A stretch of 46,257 nucleotides of DNA from an uncultured Bacillota bacterium (GTDB lineage Bacteria; Bacillota; Clostridia; Oscillospirales; Oscillospiraceae): contig CAMTMZ010000018.1 in the NCBI GenBank assembly GCA_947073765.1, positions 1 through 46,257 on the forward strand, read 5' to 3'. Every line of letters begins with the position of its first letter. Position 1 is the first letter of the stretch. The notes under the pieces were generated by a model that saw only the letters and a list, made by a program, of their open reading frames with translations, was not told the DNA's origin and searched no databases. The position numbers and the translations under genes are program-made. Positions 15,372-22,519 of this stretch are shown piece by piece.

Positions 15372-16547
15372 ATGGCAATCCATCCGCTGATCGAACAGGA
15401 TCGGGACTATATCATATCCCTGCGCCGCTGGTTCCACAGCCACCCGGAGCTGAGTTTGAAAGAGTACAATACCGCGGCCAGGGTCGAGGAGGAGCTGAAC
15501 GCCATCGGCATCCCAACCCGCCGGGTGGGAGAGACCGGTGTGCTGGGGACTATCCGGGGAGGCCGGGGATCAGGCAGAAAGATTATTCTCCGGGCGGACA
15601 TAGACGCCCTGCCCATTCAGGACGAGAAAACTGTCTCCTACGCATCTCAATGCCCCGGAGTGATGCACGCCTGCGGCCACGATGCCCATACCGCCGCCCT
15701 TCTGGGGGCGGCCCGGGCACTGAAACGGCTGGAGGAGGACCTTTTGGGAGAGATCAGTCTGGTCTTTCAGCCCGGGGAGGAGTACGGCGCGGGCGCCGTC
15801 CTTTTCCTGCAAGACGGCGCCCTGGAGGGTGCGGACCGCTCCTTCGGCATTCATATGCAATCCAACCTGCCGGTAGGGCAGGTGGCCATGAATCCGGGAG
15901 CGGAGAACGCCTCTGTGGACCACTTTACCATTCGAATACAGGGCAGAAGCGCCCACGTCTCCACCCCCGAGCTTGGGGCGGACGCCCTCTATGCGGCCGC
16001 CCAGATCGTCACTGCCCTCCAAAGCATTGTGGGGAGACTGAAAAACCCCACTGACCCCGCCCTCATCGGGGTAGGAGTGCTCCGCTCCGGCGAGGGATAC
16101 AATATCGTGGCCCGGGAGGCAATCATTGAGGGGACCGTGCGATGCTTTTCGGAAAAAACTCGGACCATGCTCAACAGCAAGATTGGGGATACTGCCCGGA
16201 GTGTGGCCGCTCTGTACAATACTGTGGCTGAGATTGAGACCGAGTCCTTTACCCGGGCCCTGATCAACAACGCCGAAGTTTATGCTGAAACTGTCCCGGT
16301 GATTGAGAAGGTGGTAGGCAAAGGAAATTTGTTTCCCAAGGAGCTGTCTCTGGGAGGCGACGACATGGCGGAGATTATCGCCGCCGTTCCCGGGGTCTAC
16401 GCCTTTGTGGGCAGTGGCAGCGATGCCGCTCCCGGTTCCCAGCTAGCCCACCACACCCCGGGCTTCGACATTGACGAGAACTGTCTGCCCATTGCCTCCA
16501 GCCTATATGTGGAATCGGCACTGTTTTGGCTGAAACCAGACCTATAA
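15372..16547 (+). CDS. M20-family amidohydrolase (N-acyl-amino acid deacylase type)
   Basis: This 391-residue zinc/manganese amidohydrolase has the family metal-binding and catalytic motifs: MHACGHDAHTAA, the catalytic Glu pair in PGEEYGAGA, and the C-terminal SLGGDDMAE. An inserted dimerisation domain lies at about 180-290. It should release free amino acids from N-acyl (such as N-acetyl-methionine or -cysteine) or similar conjugates. Its position behind metNIQ suggests the product or substrate is a sulfur amino acid; this is inference. The ATG follows GAGGTGAATCAAT. Hippurate hydrolase- and YxeP-like functions are alternatives. Confidence 0.9.
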   Translation: MAIHPLIEQDRDYIISLRRWFHSHPELSLKEYNTAARVEEELNAIGIPTRRVGETGVLGTIRGGRGSGRKIILRADIDALPIQDEKTVSYASQCPGVMHACGHDAHTAALLGAARALKRLEEDLLGEISLVFQPGEEYGAGAVLFLQDGALEGADRSFGIHMQSNLPVGQVAMNPGAENASVDHFTIRIQGRSAHVSTPELGADALYAAAQIVTALQSIVGRLKNPTDPALIGVGVLRSGEGYNIVAREAIIEGTVRCFSEKTRTMLNSKIGDTARSVAALYNTVAEIETESFTRALINNAEVYAETVPVIEKVVGKGNLFPKELSLGGDDMAEIIAAVPGVYAFVGSGSDAAPGSQLAHHTPGFDIDENCLPIASSLYVESALFWLKPDL

Positions 16548-16582
16548 TTTCTGTGTTTTCCCGTTGTTTCTCCATAGCAGCA

Positions 16583-16637
16583 GCGGCACAGCAAGTCTCA
16601 TAGGCCAGGAGTGGCAAGCTTGCGTGCCGCGCTTTTT
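16583..16637 (+). terminator. Terminator of the metNIQ-amidohydrolase operon
   Basis: GCGGCAC-GCAAG (16583-16595, one bulged A) pairs with CTTGC-GTGCCGC (16619-16630). GC and five T (16633-16637) follow. Confidence 0.75.
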
Positions 16638-16643
16638 GAATGT

Positions 16644-16678
16644 AAAAAGCCCCTCTGAAATACGAGATTTCAGGGGGG
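16644..16678 (-). terminator. Original tRNA-Pro terminator, now separated from its gene
   Basis: On the minus strand a 12-bp stem (16678-16667 with 16661-16650, one wobble) is followed by CTTTTT. It begins 3 nt after the position of the tRNA CCA end in the left att copy. It therefore reads as the native terminator of tRNA-Pro, cut off from the gene by insertion of the 9.7-kb element. Confidence 0.8.
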
Positions 16679-16679
16679 G

Positions 16680-16704
16680 GTTGGTCCGAGTGGGGAGACT
16701 CGAA
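16680..16704. repeat. attL: distal copy of the 25-bp att repeat
   Basis: It is identical to 26412-26436 over 25 bp, starting GTTGGTCCGAGTGGGG and ending ACTCGAA. It corresponds to the T-arm/acceptor 3' end of tRNA-Pro plus two bases beyond CCA. The flanking bases differ (g/t before, t/c after), so the repeat ends are well defined. Confidence 0.93.
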
Positions 16705-16719
16705 TTTACTTTTGCCCGA

Positions 16720-16831
16720 AAAATGCTGTAAATAGCCGTCAAAGAATCCAGTGATTGCAAGGGTTCCCAGCCACAAGGGGAAAATGCTGTTAATCTGCGT
16801 AAATCGGCTAAAGGGAAAAATAAGGGAAAAC
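16720..16831. repeat. Left-end direct repeats, candidate integrase arm sites
   Basis: AAAATGCTGT-AAT occurs twice (about 16720-16733 and 16781-16794), and a TAAAGGGAAAA...AAGGGAAAAC pair lies at 16809-16831. The second motif recurs almost unchanged at the other end of the element (26333-26356). This placement near both att sites is what arm-type integrase sites show. Confidence 0.6.
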
Positions 16832-16909
16832 TTTTTACTCATGATGTCCCATAAATAGGACAGTAAATCCCGCTCCCGGAGGTGCTTATCCGCAGGCATG
16901 GGACTTTGC

Positions 16910-17395
16910 TCCCCCGGTTTTTTTGGGGAACTCACCAGCGATTTTTCCCCGGATTTAGCGAACGGAGAAGCGATGACATTTTTGACATCGCTCAACGTTC
17001 TCAAAAATGAGTTCGCTCCAACCTGGGCGAAATTGACCGGGTTGATTTATTCACCGCACAATTTTGAGCAGTGAGATTTTCCCCGAATTTGGGGAATACC
17101 GAACGAGGTCAAAAATGACCTCGCTGGACTTTCAGCCGGTTTTCTAAGGTCGCTTTTCGCCGCTTTTGGCGAAAAGGAGCGAGCTCAATTTTGAGCGGGC
17201 TCAGTTATGGACATTTTTGTCCAATAGCGGGGCCAATACCGCCAAAATTGGCGAGATCGGAACTGAGTCCAAAGTTGGACCGAGTGGTACTGAGCTCAAA
17301 ATTGAGCCCAGTTCAGGGGGACAAATTTGATCCCCCAATTTTGGGGGTTCCTCAAAATTGAGGAGCGGGGCAAAAAGAAGGCTGGGGATTGCCCC
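16910..17395. repeat. Array of about 14 short hairpins with a constant CA-(A/T)4-TG core and variable arms
   Basis: No coding frame is credible here. Palindromes follow one another at 16969-16992, 17000-17011, 17051-17074, 17079-17096, 17104-17123, 17154-17175, 17183-17196, 17208-17223, 17240-17253, 17267-17280, 17294-17307, 17316-17336, 17332-17347 and 17349-17364. Examples are GCTCA-ATTT-TGAGC, TGGACA-TTTT-TGTCCA, CGCCA-AAAT-TGGCG, GTCCA-AAGT-TGGAC and TCCTCA-AAAT-TGAGGA. Centres are mostly 25-27 bp apart (two gaps are about double). Arms change from unit to unit but keep complementarity, pointing to selection for hairpin structure in RNA or single-stranded DNA. A further hairpin (TGGGG/CCCCA, about 17383-17396) closes it. 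It lies downstream of a leftward operon and near attL; function unknown. Confidence 0.82.
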
Positions 17396-17408
17396 AGGCC
17401 CTCTATAA

Positions 17409-17639
17409 TCAAAAACCATTCACCAGGAGCTTATATAACCCCACCACCACCAGCACACCCACGCTCCAGGGGATAGCCCAGAAGCCTACCAGATGGATAG
17501 CACCCAGGAGGACGGCCCCGCCGATAGCAGTACCCACCAGTTTACACACGGCCTTGAACCGCTCTGGGGACATCGGCTCCCTCTCCACCACAAAGTGGAC
17601 ATCGTCCCCGCTTCTGTCAATCGTGATCTTCATGGTCAC
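17409..17639 (-). CDS. Small two-helix membrane protein of the element
   Basis: This 76-residue protein has a polar N-terminus (about 1-30) followed by two hydrophobic segments (about 33-52 and 54-70) separated by an Ile-Pro-Trp turn. No family is recognised. It overlaps the end of the preceding gene by 4 bp, so it is the last gene of a leftward operon and is directly followed by the hairpin array. Confidence 0.65.
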   Translation of the reverse strand: MTMKITIDRSGDDVHFVVEREPMSPERFKAVCKLVGTAIGGAVLLGAIHLVGFWAIPWSVGVLVVVGLYKLLVNGF

Positions 17640-18175
17640 TGTACCCCCGTTCTCACCAATGTTGCCTCTGGCTTGATTTTGCCGCTTTTCACTGTAATCT
17701 TGCTGGGCAGCTCCGTGGGGTATGTCTCCGGGTCAGTCTCCCACAACAGGCTCCCATCAGGCCCCCAAGAGGCGAACACCACCCCCAAGATAGCGATAGC
17801 GGGAAAACCGCAATTCATGCGGCCCTTGCCGCCGCTCCACCTGTACCGAGTGCCTACCATGTGCCCTATCCACACCCCGTCATACTGCTTACACATGACG
17901 GCGGGTGGGTGGCGCGGTTCGTCCGCTCTACTGGGAAAACTGGCATAGCACATGCAGGGATCACCGGGGATGTACTTCCCATCCTCCATCCGGCCGGGCC
18001 TGGGGTAGTGGGTGAAGTCCACGGCCACCCATCCGCCGTCTATGATGTTGCGCCCCTCCATACAGTTTCCGACAATGGGGATGATGGCTTCCCCATCCTT
18101 GACGGCCGCTTGAATGACATCTTGCAGGGTAATGACCTTGCTCTTGGTGCCAACGGGGGTAAATGTGTATCCCAT
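17636..18175 (-). CDS. S24/LexA-peptidase-like element protein with Cys in place of Ser
   Basis: This 179-residue protein belongs to a type often seen in clostridial prophages and integrative elements. The segment IVGNCMEGRNIIDGGWVAVD (33-52) resembles the S24 signature around GDSM...DGD, with Cys38 where the catalytic Ser would be. Lys96 in AVMCKQYDG could match the catalytic Lys. No DNA-binding domain precedes it, unlike LexA or CI. The ATG follows AAGGAGGATTTTCGAATC. The S24 relation is an inference from motif shape; it may be a catalytically different or inactive relative. Confidence 0.7.
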   Translation of the reverse strand: MGYTFTPVGTKSKVITLQDVIQAAVKDGEAIIPIVGNCMEGRNIIDGGWVAVDFTHYPRPGRMEDGKYIPGDPCMCYASFPSRADEPRHPPAVMCKQYDGVWIGHMVGTRYRWSGGKGRMNCGFPAIAILGVVFASWGPDGSLLWETDPETYPTELPSKITVKSGKIKPEATLVRTGVQ

Positions 18176-18293
18176 GATTCGAAAATCCTCCTTGCTTTCT
18201 GGAGGGGGCCGGGTGTATAATCTACCTGACCCCCTCGGGGTTGTGTACGGGGCTGCTATCCATGCTTTGACCGGCCAGGATAGCGGCTCCTTC

Positions 18294-18572
18294 TCATACG
18301 CTCAGGACAAACCTGGTGCTGGTGGTGGGGCGGCTGTACTGGCCGTATAGGTCGGAGTGGTCGGCCTTGAACCGCTTGCTGTCAAACCGGCTGCTGACCA
18401 CGTTCTTCCAGCTGGCTTTCCAGCCGTCCCCCTGGAGGACTTCCGCCCCCTGCTCCACCATAGCGCCCTTGATTTTGTCGGTGAGGGCTTCGGCCTCCGC
18501 CTCCAGCTCTGCGATCATGGCCCGGACGCTCATCAGGTCACGGGCGGTGCTGTTAAGTTCGGTCATGCTCAT
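18294..18572 (-). CDS. Small coiled-coil phage-type protein
   Basis: This 92-residue protein has a helical, Glu/Ala-rich N-terminal half (about 10-40, predicted coiled coil). Its C-terminal half reads WKASWKNVVSSRFDSKRF and ends in PTTSTRFVLS. The latter resembles small phage proteins often found near recombination/replication genes, but the function is not known to me. The start has AAGGAGGTAACACA upstream. It is the first gene after the divergent promoter at 18733-18761. Confidence 0.7.
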   Translation of the reverse strand: MSMTELNSTARDLMSVRAMIAELEAEAEALTDKIKGAMVEQGAEVLQGDGWKASWKNVVSSRFDSKRFKADHSDLYGQYSRPTTSTRFVLSV

Positions 18573-18732
18573 TGTGTTACCTCCTTCATATTTGGGGGGA
18601 TTGTCCCGGTGGCTGGGGGCTGTTAAGGGCTACTTACCTTCGCTGTGTCCCTTCTATCCTGTCCAGCTCTTGTCTTGCGCTCCCTATTGCTTCTACCGCC
18701 TTGACCGGGGCTGTCCCCTCCTGACATTGTGA
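18573..18732. other. Leader of the leftward operon
   Basis: About 160 bp between the leftward promoter and the gene starting at 18572. No supported gene. The stretch could form an untranslated leader or hide a very short peptide without a valid start codon. Confidence 0.4.
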
Positions 18733-18761
18733 ATTATAATATATCTGTGCAGATATGTCTA
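18733..18761 (-). promoter_or_regulatory. Leftward promoter of the 18572-17409 operon
   Basis: On the minus strand: TAGACA (18761-18756), a 17-bp spacer and TATAAT (18738-18733). The spacer is almost wholly occupied by the palindrome at 18741-18756. Confidence 0.8.
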
Positions 18762-18791
18762 TTGACATAGTACACATATTTGTGCAGATAT
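18741..18791. promoter_or_regulatory. Two operator-like palindromes in the divergent control region
   Basis: ATATCTG-TG-CAGATAT (18741-18756) is a perfect dyad lying in the spacer of the leftward promoter. A copy with one change (ATATTTGTGCAGATAT, 18776-18791) lies 35 bp further on, between the two promoters. They are natural targets for the ribbon-helix-helix protein encoded at 18898; binding is inferred. Confidence 0.65.
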
Positions 18792-18809
18792 ATTTGTGTG
18801 ATTTACCTA

Positions 18810-18838
18810 TTTACACAGATAGACAGGTGTGGTATAAT
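18810..18838 (+). promoter_or_regulatory. Rightward promoter of the ribbon-helix-helix gene
   Basis: TTTACA (18810-18815), 17-bp spacer, TATAAT (18833-18838) with an extended TGG before the -10 box. Confidence 0.82.
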
Positions 18839-18897
18839 TAAGACTATAATGGAGGAGGTGCCCGAATAAATCGGCGCTCCCCAGGGAGGTGAAATAA

Positions 18898-19254
18898 ATG
18901 CCAGTGTCAAAGGCACAGCAGAAAGCCGTCAATAAGTATATGGCGGCAAATTATGACAGAATAAATCTTACCATTCCAAAAGGCCAAAGGGATATTATCA
19001 AAGCCCACGCAGACAGCCAGGGCGAAAGCACCAACGCTTTTATAGGCCGGGCCATCACTGAGACAATGGAGCGGGACGCAGGAGGGGTGCAGGAGGTCCC
19101 AGGGCCGGGGGGGCTGTCCCTACCCCCGGAAGCCCTTAAAACGGCCCAGGAGGCCGCAGAAGCCGCAGAGGAGACGGTTCCCGTGTTTGTTGCTCGTGCC
19201 ATCGAAAGCCGGGCGAAGCTGGACCAACGGAAAAAGCCCAAAGGAGGTCAATAA
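18898..19254 (+). CDS. Ribbon-helix-helix (Arc/MetJ-type) DNA-binding protein
   Basis: This 118-residue protein has a clear ribbon-helix-helix unit: the beta strand RINLTIPKG (about 21-29) and helices over residues 30-60 ending in FIGRAITETMERD. A second helical stretch (about 79-108, ending FVARAIESRAKLD) resembles a repeat of the second helix. As a dimer it should bind short palindromic operators, most likely those at 18741-18791 in its own divergent promoter region. It would then control the leftward genes and itself. The ATG follows CAGGGAGGTGAAATAA. Confidence 0.85.
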   Translation: MPVSKAQQKAVNKYMAANYDRINLTIPKGQRDIIKAHADSQGESTNAFIGRAITETMERDAGGVQEVPGPGGLSLPPEALKTAQEAAEAAEETVPVFVARAIESRAKLDQRKKPKGGQ

Positions 19255-19255
19255 A

Positions 19256-19438
19256 ATGAAGGAGGTTAATATTATGACAGAGAAGGAACAGGCCACAAAT
19301 ATGATCGACGTTTACACAGACTTGCTCCGCATTAAACAAGCGGTGGACAAGGAGAAGGAGGTCAACAACCAGCTCCGCAAGGCTAAGGCAAAGCTGGAGG
19401 CGCTTGGGGTCGTGGTGGAGGATTTGGTCATTGAATGA
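19256..19438 (+). CDS. Small charged helical protein, partner gene of the ribbon-helix-helix regulator
   Basis: A 60-residue protein rich in Lys and Glu, predicted to be one long helix or coiled coil (about 20-50). No family recognised. Two starts each have a good ribosome site: ATG 19256 behind AAAGGAGGTC and ATG 19274 behind GAAGGAGGTT, giving 60 or 54 residues. It begins 1 bp after the regulator stop, so it is co-translated with it. A hairpin ends the unit. Confidence 0.65.
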   Translation: MKEVNIMTEKEQATNMIDVYTDLLRIKQAVDKEKEVNNQLRKAKAKLEALGVVVEDLVIE

Positions 19439-19444
19439 CATCAA

Positions 19445-19472
19445 AGGACCGGGGGAATGATCCTCCGGTCCT
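19445..19472 (+). terminator. Terminator-like hairpin after the regulator operon
   Basis: A continuous 12-bp stem (19445-19456 with 19461-19472, one G-T wobble) surrounds an ATGA loop. Only a weak T-rich tail (CTGTATTT) follows. Confidence 0.65.
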
Positions 19473-19579
19473 CTGTATTTACCCGGCGAGACCGGGCGCT
19501 TCCACATTGTCAAGGTATAGGGGTATAGTTACCCTCTGCCATAGTTGCAACCTGTGTAACTCCCCGGCCCCGGCTGGCT

Positions 19580-19861
19580 TTAAGCCTTATTTTTGGCTTT
19601 CTGGAGTGCTGCCATTGCCGCCGCCTTTTGCGCTTCACTGGCGACACGGGGAGGACGAATTTTAATCCAGCTTTTCGGTATGTAATACTCTACTGCTTGC
19701 CCATCATGACAGGTTTTGACAAGTCGGCAATCCTCCGGACGCTCCTGGGCCAGCTGTTCCAGCCGCCGCCGCAGAGTGCCGTTGTGGGTGTAGACGCTGG
19801 CTGTTTTTTCCTCCTCGTTGAAATTGATAATCGTCTCTTGCTCATATCGTGTTAAATTCAT
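19580..19861 (-). CDS. Phage/element protein of unknown function
   Basis: This 93-residue protein begins MNLTRYEQETIINFNEEE and has a strand-rich N-terminal half with TASVYTHNGTLRRRLEQL. A basic C-terminus follows (PKSWIKIRPP and an Ala/Lys-rich helix). Proteins of this shape are common in clostridial prophages and integrative elements, but I know no function. The ATG has AAAAAGGAGGACCAC upstream. It stands alone, between the second hairpin region and a convergent small operon. Confidence 0.75.
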   Translation of the reverse strand: MNLTRYEQETIINFNEEEKTASVYTHNGTLRRRLEQLAQERPEDCRLVKTCHDGQAVEYYIPKSWIKIRPPRVASEAQKAAAMAALQKAKNKA

Positions 19862-19880
19862 GTGGTCCTCCTTTTTTATG

Positions 19881-20190
19881 TGCGACTTTTTGCGACTTTT
19901 CGGGATATAAACTATACAAAAATCAAGTTTTGACAGGTCCCGAGCCTGGCTTGCCTTTTTAGGGGCTGTAAAATCTGAGGTTTTCTTAGGTCGCTCAGTC
20001 CCTTTTTAAGGGGTCCGAAATCTCCGATTTGGTATGTAGTTTTCTGTAGTCGTCTTGGCTCAGCCCCTAGTTTTTCCTAGTAATTGAAAGCGCCTGCTTT
20101 TTATGTGGGCAAAAACAGGCAATTTTGGCCCTTTTTTCTGTTTGCACTTTCAACATTCTTCAACATGGAAAGCTAGTCCTCCTAGCTCGG
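19881..20190. repeat. Second, weaker array of short hairpins with T-rich loops
   Basis: No gene is supported in 19862-20224. Small palindromes recur: CCT-TTTT-AGG (19954-19963), CCCTT-TTT-AAGGG (20000-20012), AAATC-TCC-GATTT (20018-20030), CTAG-TTTTTC-CTAG (20067-20080), GCCTG/CAGGC (20092-20120) and AGCTAG-TCCTC-CTAGCT (20171-20187). Several centres are roughly 18-26 bp apart. At 19881-19900 TGCGACTTTT is repeated twice in tandem. The style recalls the array at 16910-17395 but is less regular. Like that array, it follows the 3' end of a leftward operon. Confidence 0.5.
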
Positions 20191-20224
20191 AGCGGCAATC
20201 TGTCACCCCAGGGGAGGGCGGGGG

Positions 20225-20710
20225 TCACATCTGACCTAACAACCATTCAAAGCCGGGGAGCGTGGATATCTGCGCTCCCTGAATCCCCTGCTTCTCCAGT
20301 TCGGCGGCGGCTTCCTCCCTGCTACACTCCAGGACAGCGGCTATATCATCCAGACTGAAAAGCTCCTCCTTGCCGCTCTTCATCGAGAGGGCCAGCCTTG
20401 CGCCAACAAGACAAGCTTCAAAGGAGAGGTCACGGTCAAGGCCGCTTCGCACAATCTTCTGCACTACCCCCAGGTGAACGCCAAACCTGTCGGCAATCGA
20501 CTGGAGCTTATCCGCATTCTCAAACATGGGCATGTGCTTTGCAGAGCATTTTTCACAGAAAGCACTTGCCTCCTCCACGTCTCCGCCGGTACATTCCAGA
20601 ATATCCGCAAGGTCAATCTGGTGCATAGTGCCGCATTTCGGGCACTTTGCAAAGGTATTGCCATAGTTGATGGGGGTAAACTCCCCAGATTCACTTTTCA
20701 CGTACAGCAT
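20225..20710 (-). CDS. Element protein with a Zn-finger-like Cys4 motif
   Basis: This 161-residue protein has CPKCGTMH (about 23-30) and CEKCSAKH (about 52-59), which could form one zinc-binding site. A helical region that may be DNA-binding follows (SIADRFGVHLGVVQKIV, about 71-87), and the C-terminus has a SLDDIAAVLECSREEAAAEL helix pair. No named family is recognised. It is the last gene of the leftward replication operon. Confidence 0.7.
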   Translation of the reverse strand: MLYVKSESGEFTPINYGNTFAKCPKCGTMHQIDLADILECTGGDVEEASAFCEKCSAKHMPMFENADKLQSIADRFGVHLGVVQKIVRSGLDRDLSFEACLVGARLALSMKSGKEELFSLDDIAAVLECSREEAAAELEKQGIQGAQISTLPGFEWLLGQM

Positions 20711-20740
20711 AATTATTCTCCTTTTTCGTAAATTTTCCGA

Positions 20741-21088
20741 TTATTTCCGCTTTTCGCCGGTTTCTGCCGCCTGGAATATGGTCAGCCAATCTGACAGCTT
20801 CATACAGACCATCCAGGGGGAGCGGGAGCGGCGGAAAATCACAGTAGGTACACCGTCTTGGAATCGCTTGGAATCTTCCTCACTCTGTTTCATCCAATCC
20901 CATATCCGGGCACATTCGGACCTTTTGACCTCCAAGTGAAGACCGTCCAGCCCGAAAAGGTCCGGCTTTTGACCAAAGGACTGTGTACCGCCTCGCTCAA
21001 TGTGGTAACCATGCTCCCGTAGGATAGCCATGACCTCCCGCTCCCCGTTGGCCCCTTTCCTTGTGCTTTTAGCTCCCGTGGTGCTCAC
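20741..21088 (-). CDS. PD-(D/E)XK nuclease, Holliday-junction-resolvase-like
   Basis: This 115-residue protein fits the small VRR-NUC/Hjc-like nucleases: RKGANGEREVMAILREHG with a conserved Glu, GGTQSFGQKPDLFGL (PD motif), then LHLEVKRSE (ExK). It should cut branched or single-strand/double-strand junction DNA during replication or recombination of the element. It overlaps the preceding small gene by about 20 bp, within the replication operon. Confidence 0.85.
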   Translation of the reverse strand: MSTTGAKSTRKGANGEREVMAILREHGYHIERGGTQSFGQKPDLFGLDGLHLEVKRSECARIWDWMKQSEEDSKRFQDGVPTVIFRRSRSPWMVCMKLSDWLTIFQAAETGEKRK

Positions 21089-21275
21089 CTCCCGGCAAAA
21101 ACATCATACCGACATTCCCGCCACCAAAATCAAGAATCTTTGCGCCCAGCTCCTGGGCCGTGGTCATGTAGCAGCCACCTTCAGGCTGATCTGTGTACCG
21201 ATCTGGACAATCTTGCTCACAGGGCTTTTTGTCAAGGGGACAAATCAATTGTTTCACGTTACGCTCCTTTCCCAT
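21069..21275 (-). CDS. Small Cys-rich element protein
   Basis: This 68-residue protein has four Cys in the first half (ICPLDKKPCEQDCPDRY ... GGCY), suggesting a small metal-binding knot. It overlaps the helicase gene by 22 bp and the nuclease gene by 20 bp, which fits a tightly packed phage-type operon. Function unknown. Confidence 0.6.
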   Translation of the reverse strand: MGKERNVKQLICPLDKKPCEQDCPDRYTDQPEGGCYMTTAQELGAKILDFGGGNVGMMFLPGGEHHGS

Positions 21276-22519
21276 CCATACTGCTTTGCGGGGCTTCCGT
21301 CCTTCTGGAACAGCCTCCGGGACGGCTCGTTAAACTCCAGTTTTACCTTGCCTCTGGCCCCAAACTCCCGGTTTTTGAGAATGGTCAGTAGGGAAGAATA
21401 CCCTAACTCTTGCACTTTTTCTTCTGGGGCTCGTTCGACCTTGAAAACGTTGTTGGCCCGGTTAGTAATATCGCCGCTGCCGCCCACGTCATCGGTCTCC
21501 AGGGGCCGTTTGCCCTCTGTTTTCCGGGGATGGGCAACCAGGTGGACATGGACCCCCAGCCGCTTACAGAAGTCCGCCAGACGACCTGCAAATGCGCTCT
21601 GTGCCCGATAATAGCCTTGCTCCGCTTCTCCCCGCAGCTGGGCGGTCATGATGTTGTCCACAAGGAAAGTGTCACAGCCATACCGGTGGTTGGCCCCCTC
21701 GAACAGTCTCAAGATCGTCTCCTCGTCGTGAGCGGCTTTGTCCCTGATGTCTGTGAGAAACAGGGTCCCGTCAAACCAGCGGTCAATGGGCACCTTCACA
21801 TCATCGTTGACCAGAAAGAAGCTCTTGCCGGTCAATGGGTCCTCCCGTTTAGTCACATGGAGATAACCAGCCGCCTGTTGGCGAATGAACCGCTTGAATT
21901 GTTTTGCTGGCAATTCCCCGGAGTAGGCACACACCCGCCGGCCCTGATTGATAGCGTCCAGCAGGATTTGTCCCAGCAGGGTACTTTTGCCCTCACCCCT
22001 CCGCCCGGTCCAGACTGATAGCTCCCCCGGAGCAAAGCCGCCTATCTCCCGATCCAGCAGGGCCAGACCTGAGCTTGTCCGCTTCGTGTTGGTGTCCCTG
22101 TCGCAGTCGATCTCTGCGACATTGAGCAAACCGGGGGAGGGAAGTTCCTCAGCGTCCATGACCAGCTGGTCTATGGCGGAGAGGCCGTAGTTGTCCCGGA
22201 GCTCCAGGGCAGAAGCGCAGCCGTGGAAAGCGTCTCTGCCTGGAATAAGGACCGGAAGAGGGAAGCGGGCTTGCAGCTCGCTGGCAATCTCATCCCGGAC
22301 CGGGCCAGGAGGCACAGCGACGATTATGTACGGATACCTACCAATAAACTCGGCCCACTCCGTCAGCTCCCGCCAGGGCGTCAAGAGCGCCTTGCACACG
22401 GCGTTGACGCCAACAGCCTGCATATCCTCGGCGTCCTTGCACCAGTACAAACCGAAGGGCTCCGCCTGGGGGTCCATGAATCGGGGATCGAACAAGAGCG
22501 ATTCATTTCCAGTAATCAT
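21254..22519 (-). CDS. DnaB/Twinkle-type replicative helicase (RecA fold)
   Basis: This 421-residue protein has an N-terminal region resembling the Toprim part of primase-helicases (about 20-125) and a RecA-like ATPase core. Walker A GRRGEGKST is at 172-180, with YSGELP at 199-204, Walker B FLVDNI at 285-290, VHLVAHPRKTEG near 335, and the arginine-finger region SGDITNRANNVFKVER. It is expected to unwind DNA at the element's origin. The Toprim catalytic Glu/DxD are not evident, so priming is doubtful. It overlaps both neighbours, confirming an operon. Its presence means the element probably replicates after excision. Confidence 0.87.
   Translation of the reverse strand: MITGNESLLFDPRFMDPQAEPFGLYWCKDAEDMQAVGVNAVCKALLTPWRELTEWAEFIGRYPYIIVAVPPGPVRDEIASELQARFPLPVLIPGRDAFHGCASALELRDNYGLSAIDQLVMDAEELPSPGLLNVAEIDCDRDTNTKRTSSGLALLDREIGGFAPGELSVWTGRRGEGKSTLLGQILLDAINQGRRVCAYSGELPAKQFKRFIRQQAAGYLHVTKREDPLTGKSFFLVNDDVKVPIDRWFDGTLFLTDIRDKAAHDEETILRLFEGANHRYGCDTFLVDNIMTAQLRGEAEQGYYRAQSAFAGRLADFCKRLGVHVHLVAHPRKTEGKRPLETDDVGGSGDITNRANNVFKVERAPEEKVQELGYSSLLTILKNREFGARGKVKLEFNEPSRRLFQKDGSPAKQYGWERSVT

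Noticed and set aside
16375-17004. Minus-strand frame crossing attL and the end of the M20 gene
   Set aside because: Its C-terminal part is antisense to the amidohydrolase, its middle is the translated att/tRNA fragment, and no ribosome site precedes it.
16910-17395. CRISPR array interpretation of the hairpin array
   Set aside because: There is no constant repeat of 24-37 bp with unique spacers; the palindromic parts themselves vary and only a short core is constant. No cas gene is present.
18620-18732. Possible short helical peptide in the leftward leader
   Set aside because: One frame reads like an amphipathic helix but has no ATG, GTG or TTG start behind a ribosome site.
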